A stretch of 42,957 nt of DNA, from NCBI RefSeq assembly GCF_016462415.1, contig NZ_JAEMTF010000027.1:1-42957 (forward strand), given 5' to 3'. How positions within the stretch are numbered: the first letter of the stretch is position 1; every line of letters starts with the position of its first letter. The stretch is from Williamsia sp. (GTDB lineage: Bacteria; Actinomycetota; Actinomycetes; Mycobacteriales; Mycobacteriaceae). The notes beneath the pieces were generated by a model. That model was not told the origin of the DNA and did no database searches. It saw only the letters and a list, made by a program, of their open reading frames with translations. The translations under genes and the position numbers were made by a program. Positions 7,695-15,802 of this stretch are shown here, piece after piece.

Positions 7695-8507
7695 TCACGT
7701 CGGAACGGTGACGGCGGGAAGCCGATAGAACTCGACTGCATTGTCTCTCAACACCGCATCGAGATGTTGTTCGCCGACTGCATCGGCGAGGACACCGAGG
7801 TCGTCCTCATGGAATGGGCGGTCGGCTCGAGTAGACGGAAGGTCGCTTCCGAACATCAGAGCTCGGGGGTTGGCGTCGCAGACGGCCCGAAGGGTGGCCG
7901 CCACATCCAGCTTGACGCGTCCGAACCCGGTCGCCTTCACCCGGACACCGGAATCGACGAGCTTCAGCAGTGTGGCCAGCCCCTCGGCAGAGAGGCCCAG
8001 ATGGTCGATGCTGGCCGACGGCAGGGCGGCGATCACATCGACGAGATCGCCCAGTGTGCTCGCGTCCGCATAGAGTTCGGTGTGCCAGCCGGCGACCTCG
8101 TGAACGCGGCGCGCGAAATGGTCCAGCTCATCGGTCGATTCGGACCCGCCGCGGCGGACATTGAACCGGATGGCCCGCACGCCTATTCGGTCGAGACGGA
8201 GAATCTCCTCGTCGCTGACCGTGGCCGGGAGCTGCGTGACCCCCACAAAGTTCGAGCCGAGTACTGCGAGTGAGTGCTCCAGGTACTTCTGATCAAACCC
8301 CTGGAAGGATCCCGACACGATGGCGCCGCCGACGATGTTCATCGATGAGCCGCGCTCGGAGTAGTCGCCGGCGGTGAACGTCGGAGGAAAGTACCCGTCG
8401 TTGCCGATGAGGTCGAACTCGGGATCGATGATGTGGAAATGTGCATCGAAGATCGGGCGCTGGACGACGTCGATTGTCGACTCTTCGGATGTTTCGGTCT
8501 GGCCCAT
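7695..8507 (-). CDS. Amidohydrolase-2 family metal-dependent hydrolase (TIM barrel)
   Basis: A protein of 270 residues. It starts its barrel with the metal motif FDAHFHIID, has further barrel residues in WHTELYAD and DHLGLSAEG, and ends with MFGSDLPS, whose Asp is the usual catalytic residue. This pattern matches the 2-pyrone-4,6-dicarboxylate lactonase/aminocarboxymuconate decarboxylase group, which hydrolyses or decarboxylates ring-derived acids. The substrate cannot be assigned. The ATG has a strong AAGGGTGAGG upstream. It is a single gene, divergent from the orphan gene at 8586. A short TTAG/CTAA dyad at 8537-8549 sits in the shared promoter region. Confidence 0.85.
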   Translation of the reverse strand: MGQTETSEESTIDVVQRPIFDAHFHIIDPEFDLIGNDGYFPPTFTAGDYSERGSSMNIVGGAIVSGSFQGFDQKYLEHSLAVLGSNFVGVTQLPATVSDEEILRLDRIGVRAIRFNVRRGGSESTDELDHFARRVHEVAGWHTELYADASTLGDLVDVIAALPSASIDHLGLSAEGLATLLKLVDSGVRVKATGFGRVKLDVAATLRAVCDANPRALMFGSDLPSTRADRPFHEDDLGVLADAVGEQHLDAVLRDNAVEFYRLPAVTVPT

Positions 8508-8585
8508 GGCCTCACCCTTTCACTCGGACGGCACTGTTAGCTTATCTAAGAATGTCTCTGGGGGCGTGCCTCTGGAAGGGGAACT

Positions 8586-9026
8586 ATGAATCACTTTGTC
8601 CGCCCGATACGTTCGGAGGGCGATAGCCAGGAGCCACCCCGCGGTCTCCTACGCCGAGTGTCGTGGTGGCTGCGCCAGGACGGCCCCCGGCCGAGCCCCG
8701 GATGGTACGAGAGTGGCGGGATCATCGACGACGACGCAGGGCTCGCAGTTCTGGATTCGACGGGGCACCGACACCCCCTTCCGGACAACGTCGCGAAGTT
8801 CGTGCGGCGCGACAGTCCGATCGAACTGTTTGCCGTGGACGATCAGAACAAACTGGTGGCAAAACTGCCCAACCGGGGATTGAGTGACGCCGCTCTCACG
8901 GAGTTCGCCGAGCGCACCGGTCGCGAGTTCTCGCATGAAACCAACCAGGGGTGGGCAGAAATGATGGATCGTTACCCACCGACGATGAGGTCGATCCTCC
9001 AGTACCAAGACCTGGCAAGTCGATGA
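8586..9026 (+). CDS. Hypothetical protein, 146 residues
   Basis: I do not recognise this protein. It begins with a basic, Trp-containing segment (RRVSWWLRQDGPRP). A predicted beta-rich middle follows (GIIDDDAGLAVLDSTGHRHPLP; PIELFAVDDQNKLVAKL), then a helical C-terminus. It has no signal peptide or membrane span. An AAGGGGA Shine-Dalgarno precedes the ATG. Codon use is somewhat less GC-biased at third positions than in its neighbours, which fits a lineage-specific or acquired gene. It stands alone, divergent from the amidohydrolase and convergent with the CPBP gene. Confidence 0.65.
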   Translation: MNHFVRPIRSEGDSQEPPRGLLRRVSWWLRQDGPRPSPGWYESGGIIDDDAGLAVLDSTGHRHPLPDNVAKFVRRDSPIELFAVDDQNKLVAKLPNRGLSDAALTEFAERTGREFSHETNQGWAEMMDRYPPTMRSILQYQDLASR

Positions 9027-9059
9027 GTCGACCCGGTGATCTCTCCCCCCGCCGGTGTC

Positions 9060-9782
9060 TCAGACGCCGAACAGCGGCGGAAGCGCCAGCAGGATGATCG
9101 CGGTCCAGGCGACGTGGGTCAGCATCGGCGCGAGCACACCGCCGGTCGCTCGACGCTCCAGCGCACACACGAGTCCGAGCAGGATGGCCGCGAAGCCGAG
9201 CATCGGGTTGCCGCTGGCCAGCGTCACGATGATGTAGATGATCGTGGAGTAGACCACCGGGTAGTACTTGCCCAGGGCCGAGTAGAGCGCGCCGCGGAAG
9301 AACAACTCCTCGGCGATTCCGTTGACCAGAGCGATCGCGACGACGAGGGCGAGGTTGCCCGCGGTCGCGTACTCGAAGACGCCGGCGATCAGGTCGCGGA
9401 TCGGGGGGATCTCGCGTACCACGAGCCCGCCGACCACGAAGAACAGGCCGAGCCCGATACCCACACCGAGTCCGGTGAGTACCGGTCGGCGTTTGTGTCC
9501 GCGCCACGTCACCCGCCCGAGGTGCAGTGGTCGCGACAACGCCGCCCCCACGACCCAGACCGCGGCGAGCGCGAGTGTGTAGACGTAGAAGATCGAGTCG
9601 CCCGGCTTCGCCGACAGCGACAGTGCGAGGAACACCGCACCGAACACGAGGAAGACGATCACCACGATCCGGCGGCGTCGCACCACCGACCGTGCCTCAT
9701 CGGGATTCGTGGGTCGGCGGTCGAGCAGCGCGGTGCGCAACTGGTCCCAGCCCTCGGTCGCCCTGGTTGTCATCGTGGTCAT
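9060..9782 (-). CDS. CPBP-family intramembrane metalloprotease-like protein
   Basis: A protein of 240 residues with about six to eight hydrophobic segments. The CPBP/Abi motif EExxxR is clear (Glu158, Glu159, Arg163 in AEELFFRGALY), and a later motif contains His223 (LTHVAW). The middle motif of the family normally supplies another His (FxxxH); here that region reads YIIVTLASGNP with no His, so catalytic activity is uncertain. Family members include Rce1-like prenyl-protein proteases and bacterial proteins linked to bacteriocin immunity or membrane stress. The next gene upstream ends only 4 bp away, so co-transcription with the NAD(P)-binding gene is likely. Confidence 0.85.
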   Translation of the reverse strand: MTTMTTRATEGWDQLRTALLDRRPTNPDEARSVVRRRRIVVIVFLVFGAVFLALSLSAKPGDSIFYVYTLALAAVWVVGAALSRPLHLGRVTWRGHKRRPVLTGLGVGIGLGLFFVVGGLVVREIPPIRDLIAGVFEYATAGNLALVVAIALVNGIAEELFFRGALYSALGKYYPVVYSTIIYIIVTLASGNPMLGFAAILLGLVCALERRATGGVLAPMLTHVAWTAIILLALPPLFGV

Positions 9783-9786
9783 GGTC

Positions 9787-10947
9787 TCACCGCCCGACGT
9801 GTGACGCGATCTTGTTGGCCCGGGACACCGCGAAGTCGACGCCGGTGCGGACGGCCCCCGCGGCGGGACCGACCGACAGCACGAGGCCGGCGCCGAGGCG
9901 CTCGAACTCGTTCCATCCGCGGGAGCTGATCAGGCTGGAACCGACGCGTCGGATGCGCAGCCAGTCGCCGCCTGCCCACTCGGGGTCGGAGTCGGCGAGG
10001 TGGTGGATGTCTTCGAGCTTGTTGACCGGCAGCGCCGGTCCGGCATGCAGCGACGCCTCCACGGCCTGACGCACGGTGAGCAGGCCGCCGGGCGGGTCGG
10101 GGACGATCGAGCGGATGCGGTCCTCCGAGGCGAACATCGGATAATCCAACGACGCGACCAGATCCCCGGTGAGATCCGTCGGCACAGGCACGAGGCGTCC
10201 GCTGACGAGCGACGCCAGCCCGGTGCCCAGGCCGCGCAACGGCAACGGGAGCCGGCGACGTCGCGCTGCGGAGAGGTAGGTGAACAGCAGCTCGCGGTAG
10301 CTGGCCTTGTTCGCGCCGGCCACGTCGTAGGCGCCGGCCGGGAGCTTGTCCGCATCTGCTGCGGCGACGAGGTAGTACACGACGTCGCGCACGGAGATCG
10401 GATCCATCTTGTTGTCGGCCCAGTGCGGAAGCGGGATGACGGGAAGGCGGTCGGAGAGGTAGCGGACCAGCTCGAACGAGGTCGACCCGGCGCCCACCAC
10501 GACCGCGGCGCGCAACCAGACGAGTTCGGGCCCGCCGTCGACCTTGAGGTACTCGGCGACCTCCGCGCGACTCGCGAGGTGCTCGGAGAGCTTCTCGCCG
10601 TCGGGGACGAATCCGCCGAGGTAGACGATGCGGGACACCCCGGCGTCCTTGGCCGCCTCGGCGACGTTGCGCGCGGCGGCGTTGTCCTTCTGACGGAAGT
10701 CGGACTCCCCGATGCCGTGCACCAGGTAGTAGACGACATCGACGTGGCCGACGGCGCCGAACGCGGTCGCCGCGGCCGTGCGGTCGGATGCGTCGAGAGC
10801 GACGGGCACGATGTCGTCGTACCACCCGAATGCGGCGAGCCCGTCGGGCTTGCGCGACGCGGCGATGACCTCGTGCCCCGCGGAAAGAAGTTCGGTGACC
10901 AGACGTGACCCCACGTAGCCGGTGGCGCCTGTGACCAGAATTCGCAT
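9787..10947 (-). CDS. NAD(P)-binding atypical SDR (NmrA/epimerase-like) protein
   Basis: A protein of 386 residues. The N-terminal Rossmann motif is MRILVTGATGYVGSRL. Later segments VVYYLVHGIGESDFRQKDNAAARNVAEAAKDAGVSRIVYLGG and WLRAAVVVGAGSTSFE match the atypical SDR group that often works as NADPH-binding sensors or ubiquinone-complex assembly factors. The active-site Tyr-x-x-x-Lys of classical SDRs is not evident, so catalysis is doubtful. A C-terminal extension of about 120 residues follows the fold. The ATG at 10947 begins exactly at the Rossmann strand. It is probably co-transcribed with the CPBP gene 4 bp downstream. Confidence 0.82.
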   Translation of the reverse strand: MRILVTGATGYVGSRLVTELLSAGHEVIAASRKPDGLAAFGWYDDIVPVALDASDRTAAATAFGAVGHVDVVYYLVHGIGESDFRQKDNAAARNVAEAAKDAGVSRIVYLGGFVPDGEKLSEHLASRAEVAEYLKVDGGPELVWLRAAVVVGAGSTSFELVRYLSDRLPVIPLPHWADNKMDPISVRDVVYYLVAAADADKLPAGAYDVAGANKASYRELLFTYLSAARRRRLPLPLRGLGTGLASLVSGRLVPVPTDLTGDLVASLDYPMFASEDRIRSIVPDPPGGLLTVRQAVEASLHAGPALPVNKLEDIHHLADSDPEWAGGDWLRIRRVGSSLISSRGWNEFERLGAGLVLSVGPAAGAVRTGVDFAVSRANKIASHVGR

Positions 10948-11032
10948 ATCCCCCACCGTACGGAGGGTGACGTGCGGTTTCAGTGTGAGATGTGGCTCGT
11001 GCGGTCTGGGGAACAACCGCGCCGACCGGCGA

Positions 11033-12085
11033 CTACAGCCAATCCCGGCGCTTGAACAGCAGGTAGAGCACCGTCATCGACACCACCAGCAACGACACGC
11101 TGGTGATGAACCCGCCGGTGTGTTCGAAACCGGGGAAGGGGACGTTCTGGCCGTAGAAGCCGGTGATCGCGGTGGGCACGGCGATGATCGCGGCCCACGC
11201 GGTGAGCTGTTTCATCACGGTGTTCAGGCGGGCGTCCTGCAGCGACAGGTTCGTCTCGAACACAGTGGTCACCATGTCGCGCAGGGACTCGGTCCACTCG
11301 GTGACCCGCAGGACGTGGTCGTAGAGGTCGGTGAACTCGGGCTCGAGGGCGTCGCTGTGGCCCAGGTCGTGACGTCGGCGCTGGACCAGGGAGACGACCT
11401 CCCGCATAGGCAGGACGACGCGACGCAGCGCGACGAGGTTCTTGCGCAGCGAGTAGGTGCGACGTTGCAGCGCCCGCGAGGCGACCTTCTCGTCGAACAA
11501 CAGTTCCTCGAGGTCCTCGATGGCGTCGTCGAGCTGTTGGACGGTGTCGAAGTGCCCGTCGACGACGACGTCGAGCAGCCCGTGCAGGAGCGCCCCGACG
11601 CCGTACTCCTGCCCACCGATCTCCTCCCATCGGCGCTGCACCTCGTCCATGTCGAACACTTCGGTGTACTCGCTGTCACCCCGGTCGCCGCCGCCCTCGG
11701 TGAGGCGGACCGTGATCAGGGCGTTGTGCACGATGAACATCGAGATCCGCTCGAAGCGGATCTCGGCCGCGGCGGCGTCGACGGCCTCGTCCCCGGTCGT
11801 CGCGGTGGGTGAATCGAACGCGACGGCGTAGACGGTGACGAAGGTGTGTTTGGCGTAGGCGGTGGCCTTGACCCGCTCGGAGGCGGCGAGCGCGTCCTCG
11901 ACCGCCCACTTGTTCAGGCTGAGTTCTTCGGCGAGACGGGTCAGCGTGTCGTGCGACGGGTTGATCAGGTCGGCCCAGACGAGCCGGTCCGGGTCGTCGA
12001 TGCAGTCCGACACCTTCTCGAGTTCGAAACCGTCGACCGGTTTGCCCTTGTGCCAGATCTGGCCGCGCACGGCCTGGTTGCTCAC
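11033..12085 (-). CDS. CorA-like divalent cation transporter with GQN instead of GMN
   Basis: A protein of 350 residues with the CorA layout: a large acidic cytoplasmic domain, a long helix region, then two C-terminal membrane spans (AWAAIIAVPTAITGFYGQN and ITSVSLLVVSMTVLYLLF) and a basic tail KRRDW. The pore-entrance signature that is normally YGMN reads YGQN here, and the usual MPE after it reads VPFPGF. CorA proteins are pentameric Mg2+/Co2+ channels. GxN variants such as ZntB differ in ion choice, so the substrate should not be assumed to be Mg2+. It is a monocistronic gene 30 bp downstream of ddl on the same strand, so read-through from ddl is possible. Confidence 0.85.
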   Translation of the reverse strand: MSNQAVRGQIWHKGKPVDGFELEKVSDCIDDPDRLVWADLINPSHDTLTRLAEELSLNKWAVEDALAASERVKATAYAKHTFVTVYAVAFDSPTATTGDEAVDAAAAEIRFERISMFIVHNALITVRLTEGGGDRGDSEYTEVFDMDEVQRRWEEIGGQEYGVGALLHGLLDVVVDGHFDTVQQLDDAIEDLEELLFDEKVASRALQRRTYSLRKNLVALRRVVLPMREVVSLVQRRRHDLGHSDALEPEFTDLYDHVLRVTEWTESLRDMVTTVFETNLSLQDARLNTVMKQLTAWAAIIAVPTAITGFYGQNVPFPGFEHTGGFITSVSLLVVSMTVLYLLFKRRDWL

Positions 12086-12115
12086 GACCTCATCGTGCCA
12101 CCGCGGGGGCGGGGC

Positions 12116-13231
12116 TCACCGGTGGGTGGAGAACCCCGAGCGTCGACGGTGTCGCTCGACGGCCAGCCCGACGAGGCGATCGATCAGGTCGGTGTACTCG
12201 AGGCCGGTGGCCTCCCACATCTTCGGATACATCGACGACGGGGTGAAGCCGGGAATGGTGTTCACCTCGTTGAGCAGCCAGCCGCGGCCGTCCTCCTCGT
12301 AGAAGAAGTCGACGCGGGCCATGCCCGAACACCGCAGAGCGGTGAACGCGCGGGCGGCGAGTTCGCGTACCTCGCCGATGGCGTCGTCGGTCAGCTTCGC
12401 CGGGATCGACAGTGCCGCAGTGCCGTTGAGGTACTTGTCCTCGTAGTCGTAGAACTCCGCGCCGGGCAGGATCTCGCCGGGGAGCGACGTCTCCGGGATC
12501 TCGTTGCCCAGCACCGCCACCTCGATCTCGCGGCCTACGACACCCTCCTCGATGACGATGACCTCGTCGTACGTCAGCGCCAGGTCGATGGCCGCGACGA
12601 GTTCGTCGGCGTCGTGCGCCTTGGAGATACCGACCGACGACCCGAGGTTGGCGGGCTTGACGAACACCGGCAGGCCCAGTTCGGCGAGCACCCGGTCGAC
12701 GATCTTGGACCGGGTGCCGATGCCGTCGCGGTACTCCAGCCAGCGGCACTGCGGGATGCCTGCCTGGGCGGTCGCGACCTTGGCCATCGCCTTGTCCATG
12801 CACAGCGCCGACCCGAGCACCCCGCTGCCGACGTAGGGGATCCCCGCCAGTTCCAACATGCCCTGCACGGTGCCGTCCTCGCCGTGCGGTCCGTGCAGCA
12901 GCGGCAGCACCACGATCGGTGCGTCGGAGTCGGCGTCGCGGAGCAGGTTCAGGGCCTCGACCTCGGTGCCGACGGTGCTCAGCGACGCCGGGAGTGCGGT
13001 CGACCCGGAGAGCGCGGCGATGGCGTCGTCGTTGCGGACCCACTGCCCCTCGTGGGTGATGCCGATGGGGACGAGGTCGTATCTGCCGCGGTCGGCCGCG
13101 GCCAACACGTGTGCGGCGGAGACGCAGGAGACGTCGTGTTCAGCGGAGACGCCGCCGAACAGGACCACGAGACGGTGCCGGCCCGGGGTCTCGCCGGGAG
13201 ATGAACCGCTCTCGGGGGCGGGGATCAGCAT
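12116..13231 (-). CDS. ddl: D-alanine--D-alanine ligase
   Basis: A protein of 371 residues with the Ddl signatures: LVVLFGGVSAEHDVSCVSA at the N-terminus, the ATP-grasp region FVKPANLGSSVGISKAHDADEL, and the metal-binding end RVDFFYEEDGRGWLLNEVNTIPG. It makes the D-Ala-D-Ala dipeptide for peptidoglycan precursors in the cytoplasm. The ATG at 13231 gives the usual actinobacterial length. Its product is the substrate of MurF, and a MurF-like gene is divergent just 76 bp away. The two genes share a promoter region with a perfect 10-bp inverted repeat. Confidence 0.95.
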   Translation of the reverse strand: MLIPAPESGSSPGETPGRHRLVVLFGGVSAEHDVSCVSAAHVLAAADRGRYDLVPIGITHEGQWVRNDDAIAALSGSTALPASLSTVGTEVEALNLLRDADSDAPIVVLPLLHGPHGEDGTVQGMLELAGIPYVGSGVLGSALCMDKAMAKVATAQAGIPQCRWLEYRDGIGTRSKIVDRVLAELGLPVFVKPANLGSSVGISKAHDADELVAAIDLALTYDEVIVIEEGVVGREIEVAVLGNEIPETSLPGEILPGAEFYDYEDKYLNGTAALSIPAKLTDDAIGEVRELAARAFTALRCSGMARVDFFYEEDGRGWLLNEVNTIPGFTPSSMYPKMWEATGLEYTDLIDRLVGLAVERHRRRSGFSTHR

Positions 13232-13233
13232 GG

Positions 13234-13277
13234 ACCACACCCTACGGACCCCATCGGTTGCCTGGCGAGGGTGTGGT
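13234..13277. promoter_or_regulatory. Perfect 10-bp inverted repeat in the ddl / murF-like divergent region
   Basis: ACCACACCCT (13234-13243) and AGGGTGTGGT (13268-13277) are exact reverse complements separated by 24 bp. They fill the 76-bp gap between the two start codons. The left arm lies 2 bp from the ddl ATG, so the element could be an operator or an RNA hairpin in the ddl leader. The regulator is unknown. Confidence 0.6.
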
Positions 13278-13307
13278 TTCCCTGCGGCGGCAGAGTAGTT
13301 TCGGTGG

Positions 13308-14636
13308 GTGCATTTCTCAGCGAACGAGGTGGCAGAAGCGACCGGCGGCCGCCTCACCGGCCCCGATGTCACCGTCGACGGTGCGAGCATCGACTCGCGG
13401 ACCGTGTCGGCCGGACAACTGTTCGTCCCGATCGTCGCCGAGCGCGACGGTCACGACTTCATCGCCACGGCGGTGGACGCCGGCGCGTCGGCGTTCCTGA
13501 CCGACCGCGCGGTGGACGCGGACGCGACATCGATCCAGGTCGCCGACACCTCCCTCGCCCTCGCCGACCTCGGACGCGCGGCCCGTGCGCGGCTGACCGG
13601 TCCGGTCATCGGGGTCACCGGCTCGGTGGGCAAGACCTCGACCAAAGACCTCCTCGCCCAGGTGCTCTCGACGCAGATGCGTACCGCGGCCAACGAGCGG
13701 TCGTTCAACAACGAACTCGGTCTGCCGCTGACGCTGTTCGGCGCCCCCGACGGCACCGAGGCCGTCGTCGTGGAGATGGGCGCGCGCGGGGTCGGACACA
13801 TCGCGACGCTCTGCGACATCGCGCACCCCACGATCGGCGTCGTCACGCGGGTCGACGGGGTGCACCTGGAGTTGTTCGGCAGCATCGCCGCGGTCGCGCA
13901 GGCCAAGGGTGAACTGGTCGAGTCGTTGCCCGCCGACGGACTGGCCGTCCTGAACGTCGACCAGGAGGCGGTCGCGGCGATGGCGTCGCGCACCTCTGCG
14001 CGTGTCATCGGCTACGGCCTCACCACGCCCGCCGACGTCCACGCCACCGACATCCGACTCGACTCCGAGCTCCGCCCGACGTTCACCCTGCACACCCCGT
14101 GGGGGTCGATCGAGGTGTCGATGGCCGCGCGGGGACGCCACCAGGTGTCGAACGCGCTGGCCGCGACCGCGGTGGCCGGTGGCGTCGGCATCGACCTCGA
14201 CAAGATCGCCCAGGGGCTGTCCGGTGCGGCGATCTCCGGTCTGCGGATGGAGTTGTCGCGCACCGACTCCGGCGTCGCAGTGCTCAACGACTCGTACAAC
14301 GCCAACCCCACCTCGATGAACGCAGCTCTCGACGCGCTCGTCGGGCTGTCGGACCGACGTCGGGTCGCGGTTCTCGGTGTGATGGCCGAACTCGGTGACA
14401 CCGCCCGGGCCGAACACCTCGCCATCAGCGAACGCGCCGCCGCGCTCGGCGTGGATGTGATCGCCGTCGACGCAGCCGATTACGGGTCGTCGGTCACCCA
14501 CGTCCCCGACATCGACTCCGCGGTCGCCGCGCTGAGTGACCTGCGCGCCGGGGACGCCGTTCTCGTCAAGGGCAGTCGGGTCGCGGCGCTCGAACGGGTC
14601 GCGGTCGCGTTGCTCGCCGCACCGGGCGCCTCCTGA
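13308..14636 (+). CDS. murF: MurF-like Mur ligase (UDP-MurNAc-tripeptide--D-Ala-D-Ala ligase type)
   Basis: A protein of 442 residues in three Mur-ligase domains. The N-terminal domain binds the UDP precursor. The central ATPase has GVTGSVGKTSTKD at 102-114, and the MurF-typical ERSFNNELGLPLTLF follows. The C-terminal domain holds the NDSYNANPTSM motif. The enzyme would join D-Ala-D-Ala to the muramyl tripeptide; its neighbour ddl makes that dipeptide. It is not inside a division/cell-wall cluster and is shorter than the MurF I would expect there (about 500 residues), so it may be a second copy or a ligase for a related substrate. The start is GTG at 13308. The symbol reflects family only. 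Confidence 0.82.
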   Translation: MHFSANEVAEATGGRLTGPDVTVDGASIDSRTVSAGQLFVPIVAERDGHDFIATAVDAGASAFLTDRAVDADATSIQVADTSLALADLGRAARARLTGPVIGVTGSVGKTSTKDLLAQVLSTQMRTAANERSFNNELGLPLTLFGAPDGTEAVVVEMGARGVGHIATLCDIAHPTIGVVTRVDGVHLELFGSIAAVAQAKGELVESLPADGLAVLNVDQEAVAAMASRTSARVIGYGLTTPADVHATDIRLDSELRPTFTLHTPWGSIEVSMAARGRHQVSNALAATAVAGGVGIDLDKIAQGLSGAAISGLRMELSRTDSGVAVLNDSYNANPTSMNAALDALVGLSDRRRVAVLGVMAELGDTARAEHLAISERAAALGVDVIAVDAADYGSSVTHVPDIDSAVAALSDLRAGDAVLVKGSRVAALERVAVALLAAPGAS

Positions 14637-15802
14637 GCGTCGAGGACAGTCGGCCGGCGCCCACCCCGGAGAAGACGACCGGCCGCGTCGACTCGCTGAC
14701 CGGGATACGCACGCTCGCGGCGTTTCTGGTGTGCGCGACGCACGCGGCGTTCTGGACGGGCAACTACACCGATGACCTCGCGGGCCGTTTCTTCGCCCGC
14801 CTGGAGATCGGTGTCGCGATCTTCTTCGTGCTCTCCGGGTATCTGCTGTTCAAGCCGTGGATGACGGCGCTGGCCGGTGGTGGTCGACGCCCGTCGGTGC
14901 GGCGGTACGCCGAGCACCGCGCGCGACGGATCCTGCCCGCCTACTGGGTCACGGTGCTGGCGGTCTACGCGATCTTCACGTGGTGGCGCACCGACACCTC
15001 CGACCTCGGCCACGGGTGGTCGGGGCTGCTGCGCAACCTCACGCTGACCCAGATCTACGGGTACGGACACCTGCACTCGGGTTTGACCCAGATGTGGAGT
15101 CTCGCAGCCGAGGTCGGCTTCTACGTTGTGCTGCCGATCGCGGGATGGCTCATCGTCAGCGCTGTGTGCCGCGGCCGGTGGCGCCTCGACCTGATCGTCA
15201 TCTCGCTGGTGGTCCTGGGTTCGGTGTCGCCGTTGTGGGCGATCGTCACCCACACCGGCGACGGGCTCGACCCGACCGCGCGGCTGTGGCCCCCGGCGTT
15301 CCTCACGTGGTTCGTCGGCGGCATGCTGCTGGCCGCGCTCGCGCAGACGCGACTGCGCATCAACCCGTTGCTGTCGGTGCTGATCGCGGTGCTCGCGTTC
15401 CAGGTCAGCTGCACCTCGATCGCCGGCGAGCCGACGATCACGCCGCTGTCCGGGTCGGCGACCGTCATCAAGTTGCTGCTCTACCTCGTGATCGCCCTGG
15501 GGCTGATCGCGCCGCTGGTGCTCGGACCGGCCGGATCGTGGTGGGACCGACTGATGGGCTCGCGGCCGATGGTGTGGCTCGGTGAGATCTCGTACGAGTT
15601 CTTCCTGGTCCACGTGATGGTCGTCGAGTTGGTGATGGACCTGCTGGGGTATTCGATCTTCACCGGGTCGATTGTCGGCGTGCTCATCGTCACCAGCGTG
15701 CTGAGCATCCCGGTGGCGTGGCTGCTGCACCGTCTGACCGTGGTGTTCTGGCGTCCGCGGGCCACCGCACCGAAACGGCAATCCGTACCATCGGTGCCAT
15801 GA
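14633..15802 (+). CDS. Acyltransferase-3 family integral membrane O-acyltransferase
   Basis: The family's N-terminal motif is intact (VDSLTGIRTLAAFLVCATHAAFW, with the active-site His about residue 37), followed by FFVLSGYLLFKPW and about ten membrane spans. The first conserved helix begins upstream of the nearest in-frame GTG (14729), so the true start must lie earlier. The only near-start codon in frame after the murF body is CTG at 14633, which overlaps the murF stop as CTGA. I use it, giving 389 residues. The family moves acyl groups onto cell-surface sugars or lipids. Placement after a peptidoglycan ligase suggests envelope modification (inference). A missed frameshift is the alternative explanation. 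Confidence 0.78.
   Translation: MSVEDSRPAPTPEKTTGRVDSLTGIRTLAAFLVCATHAAFWTGNYTDDLAGRFFARLEIGVAIFFVLSGYLLFKPWMTALAGGGRRPSVRRYAEHRARRILPAYWVTVLAVYAIFTWWRTDTSDLGHGWSGLLRNLTLTQIYGYGHLHSGLTQMWSLAAEVGFYVVLPIAGWLIVSAVCRGRWRLDLIVISLVVLGSVSPLWAIVTHTGDGLDPTARLWPPAFLTWFVGGMLLAALAQTRLRINPLLSVLIAVLAFQVSCTSIAGEPTITPLSGSATVIKLLLYLVIALGLIAPLVLGPAGSWWDRLMGSRPMVWLGEISYEFFLVHVMVVELVMDLLGYSIFTGSIVGVLIVTSVLSIPVAWLLHRLTVVFWRPRATAPKRQSVPSVP

Noticed and set aside
7514-9060. A possible small island inserted at tRNA-Ser(TGA), since an orphan gene with less GC-biased codons follows.
   Set aside because: There is no integrase, no repeat of the tRNA 3' end downstream, and the amidohydrolase has normal codon use.
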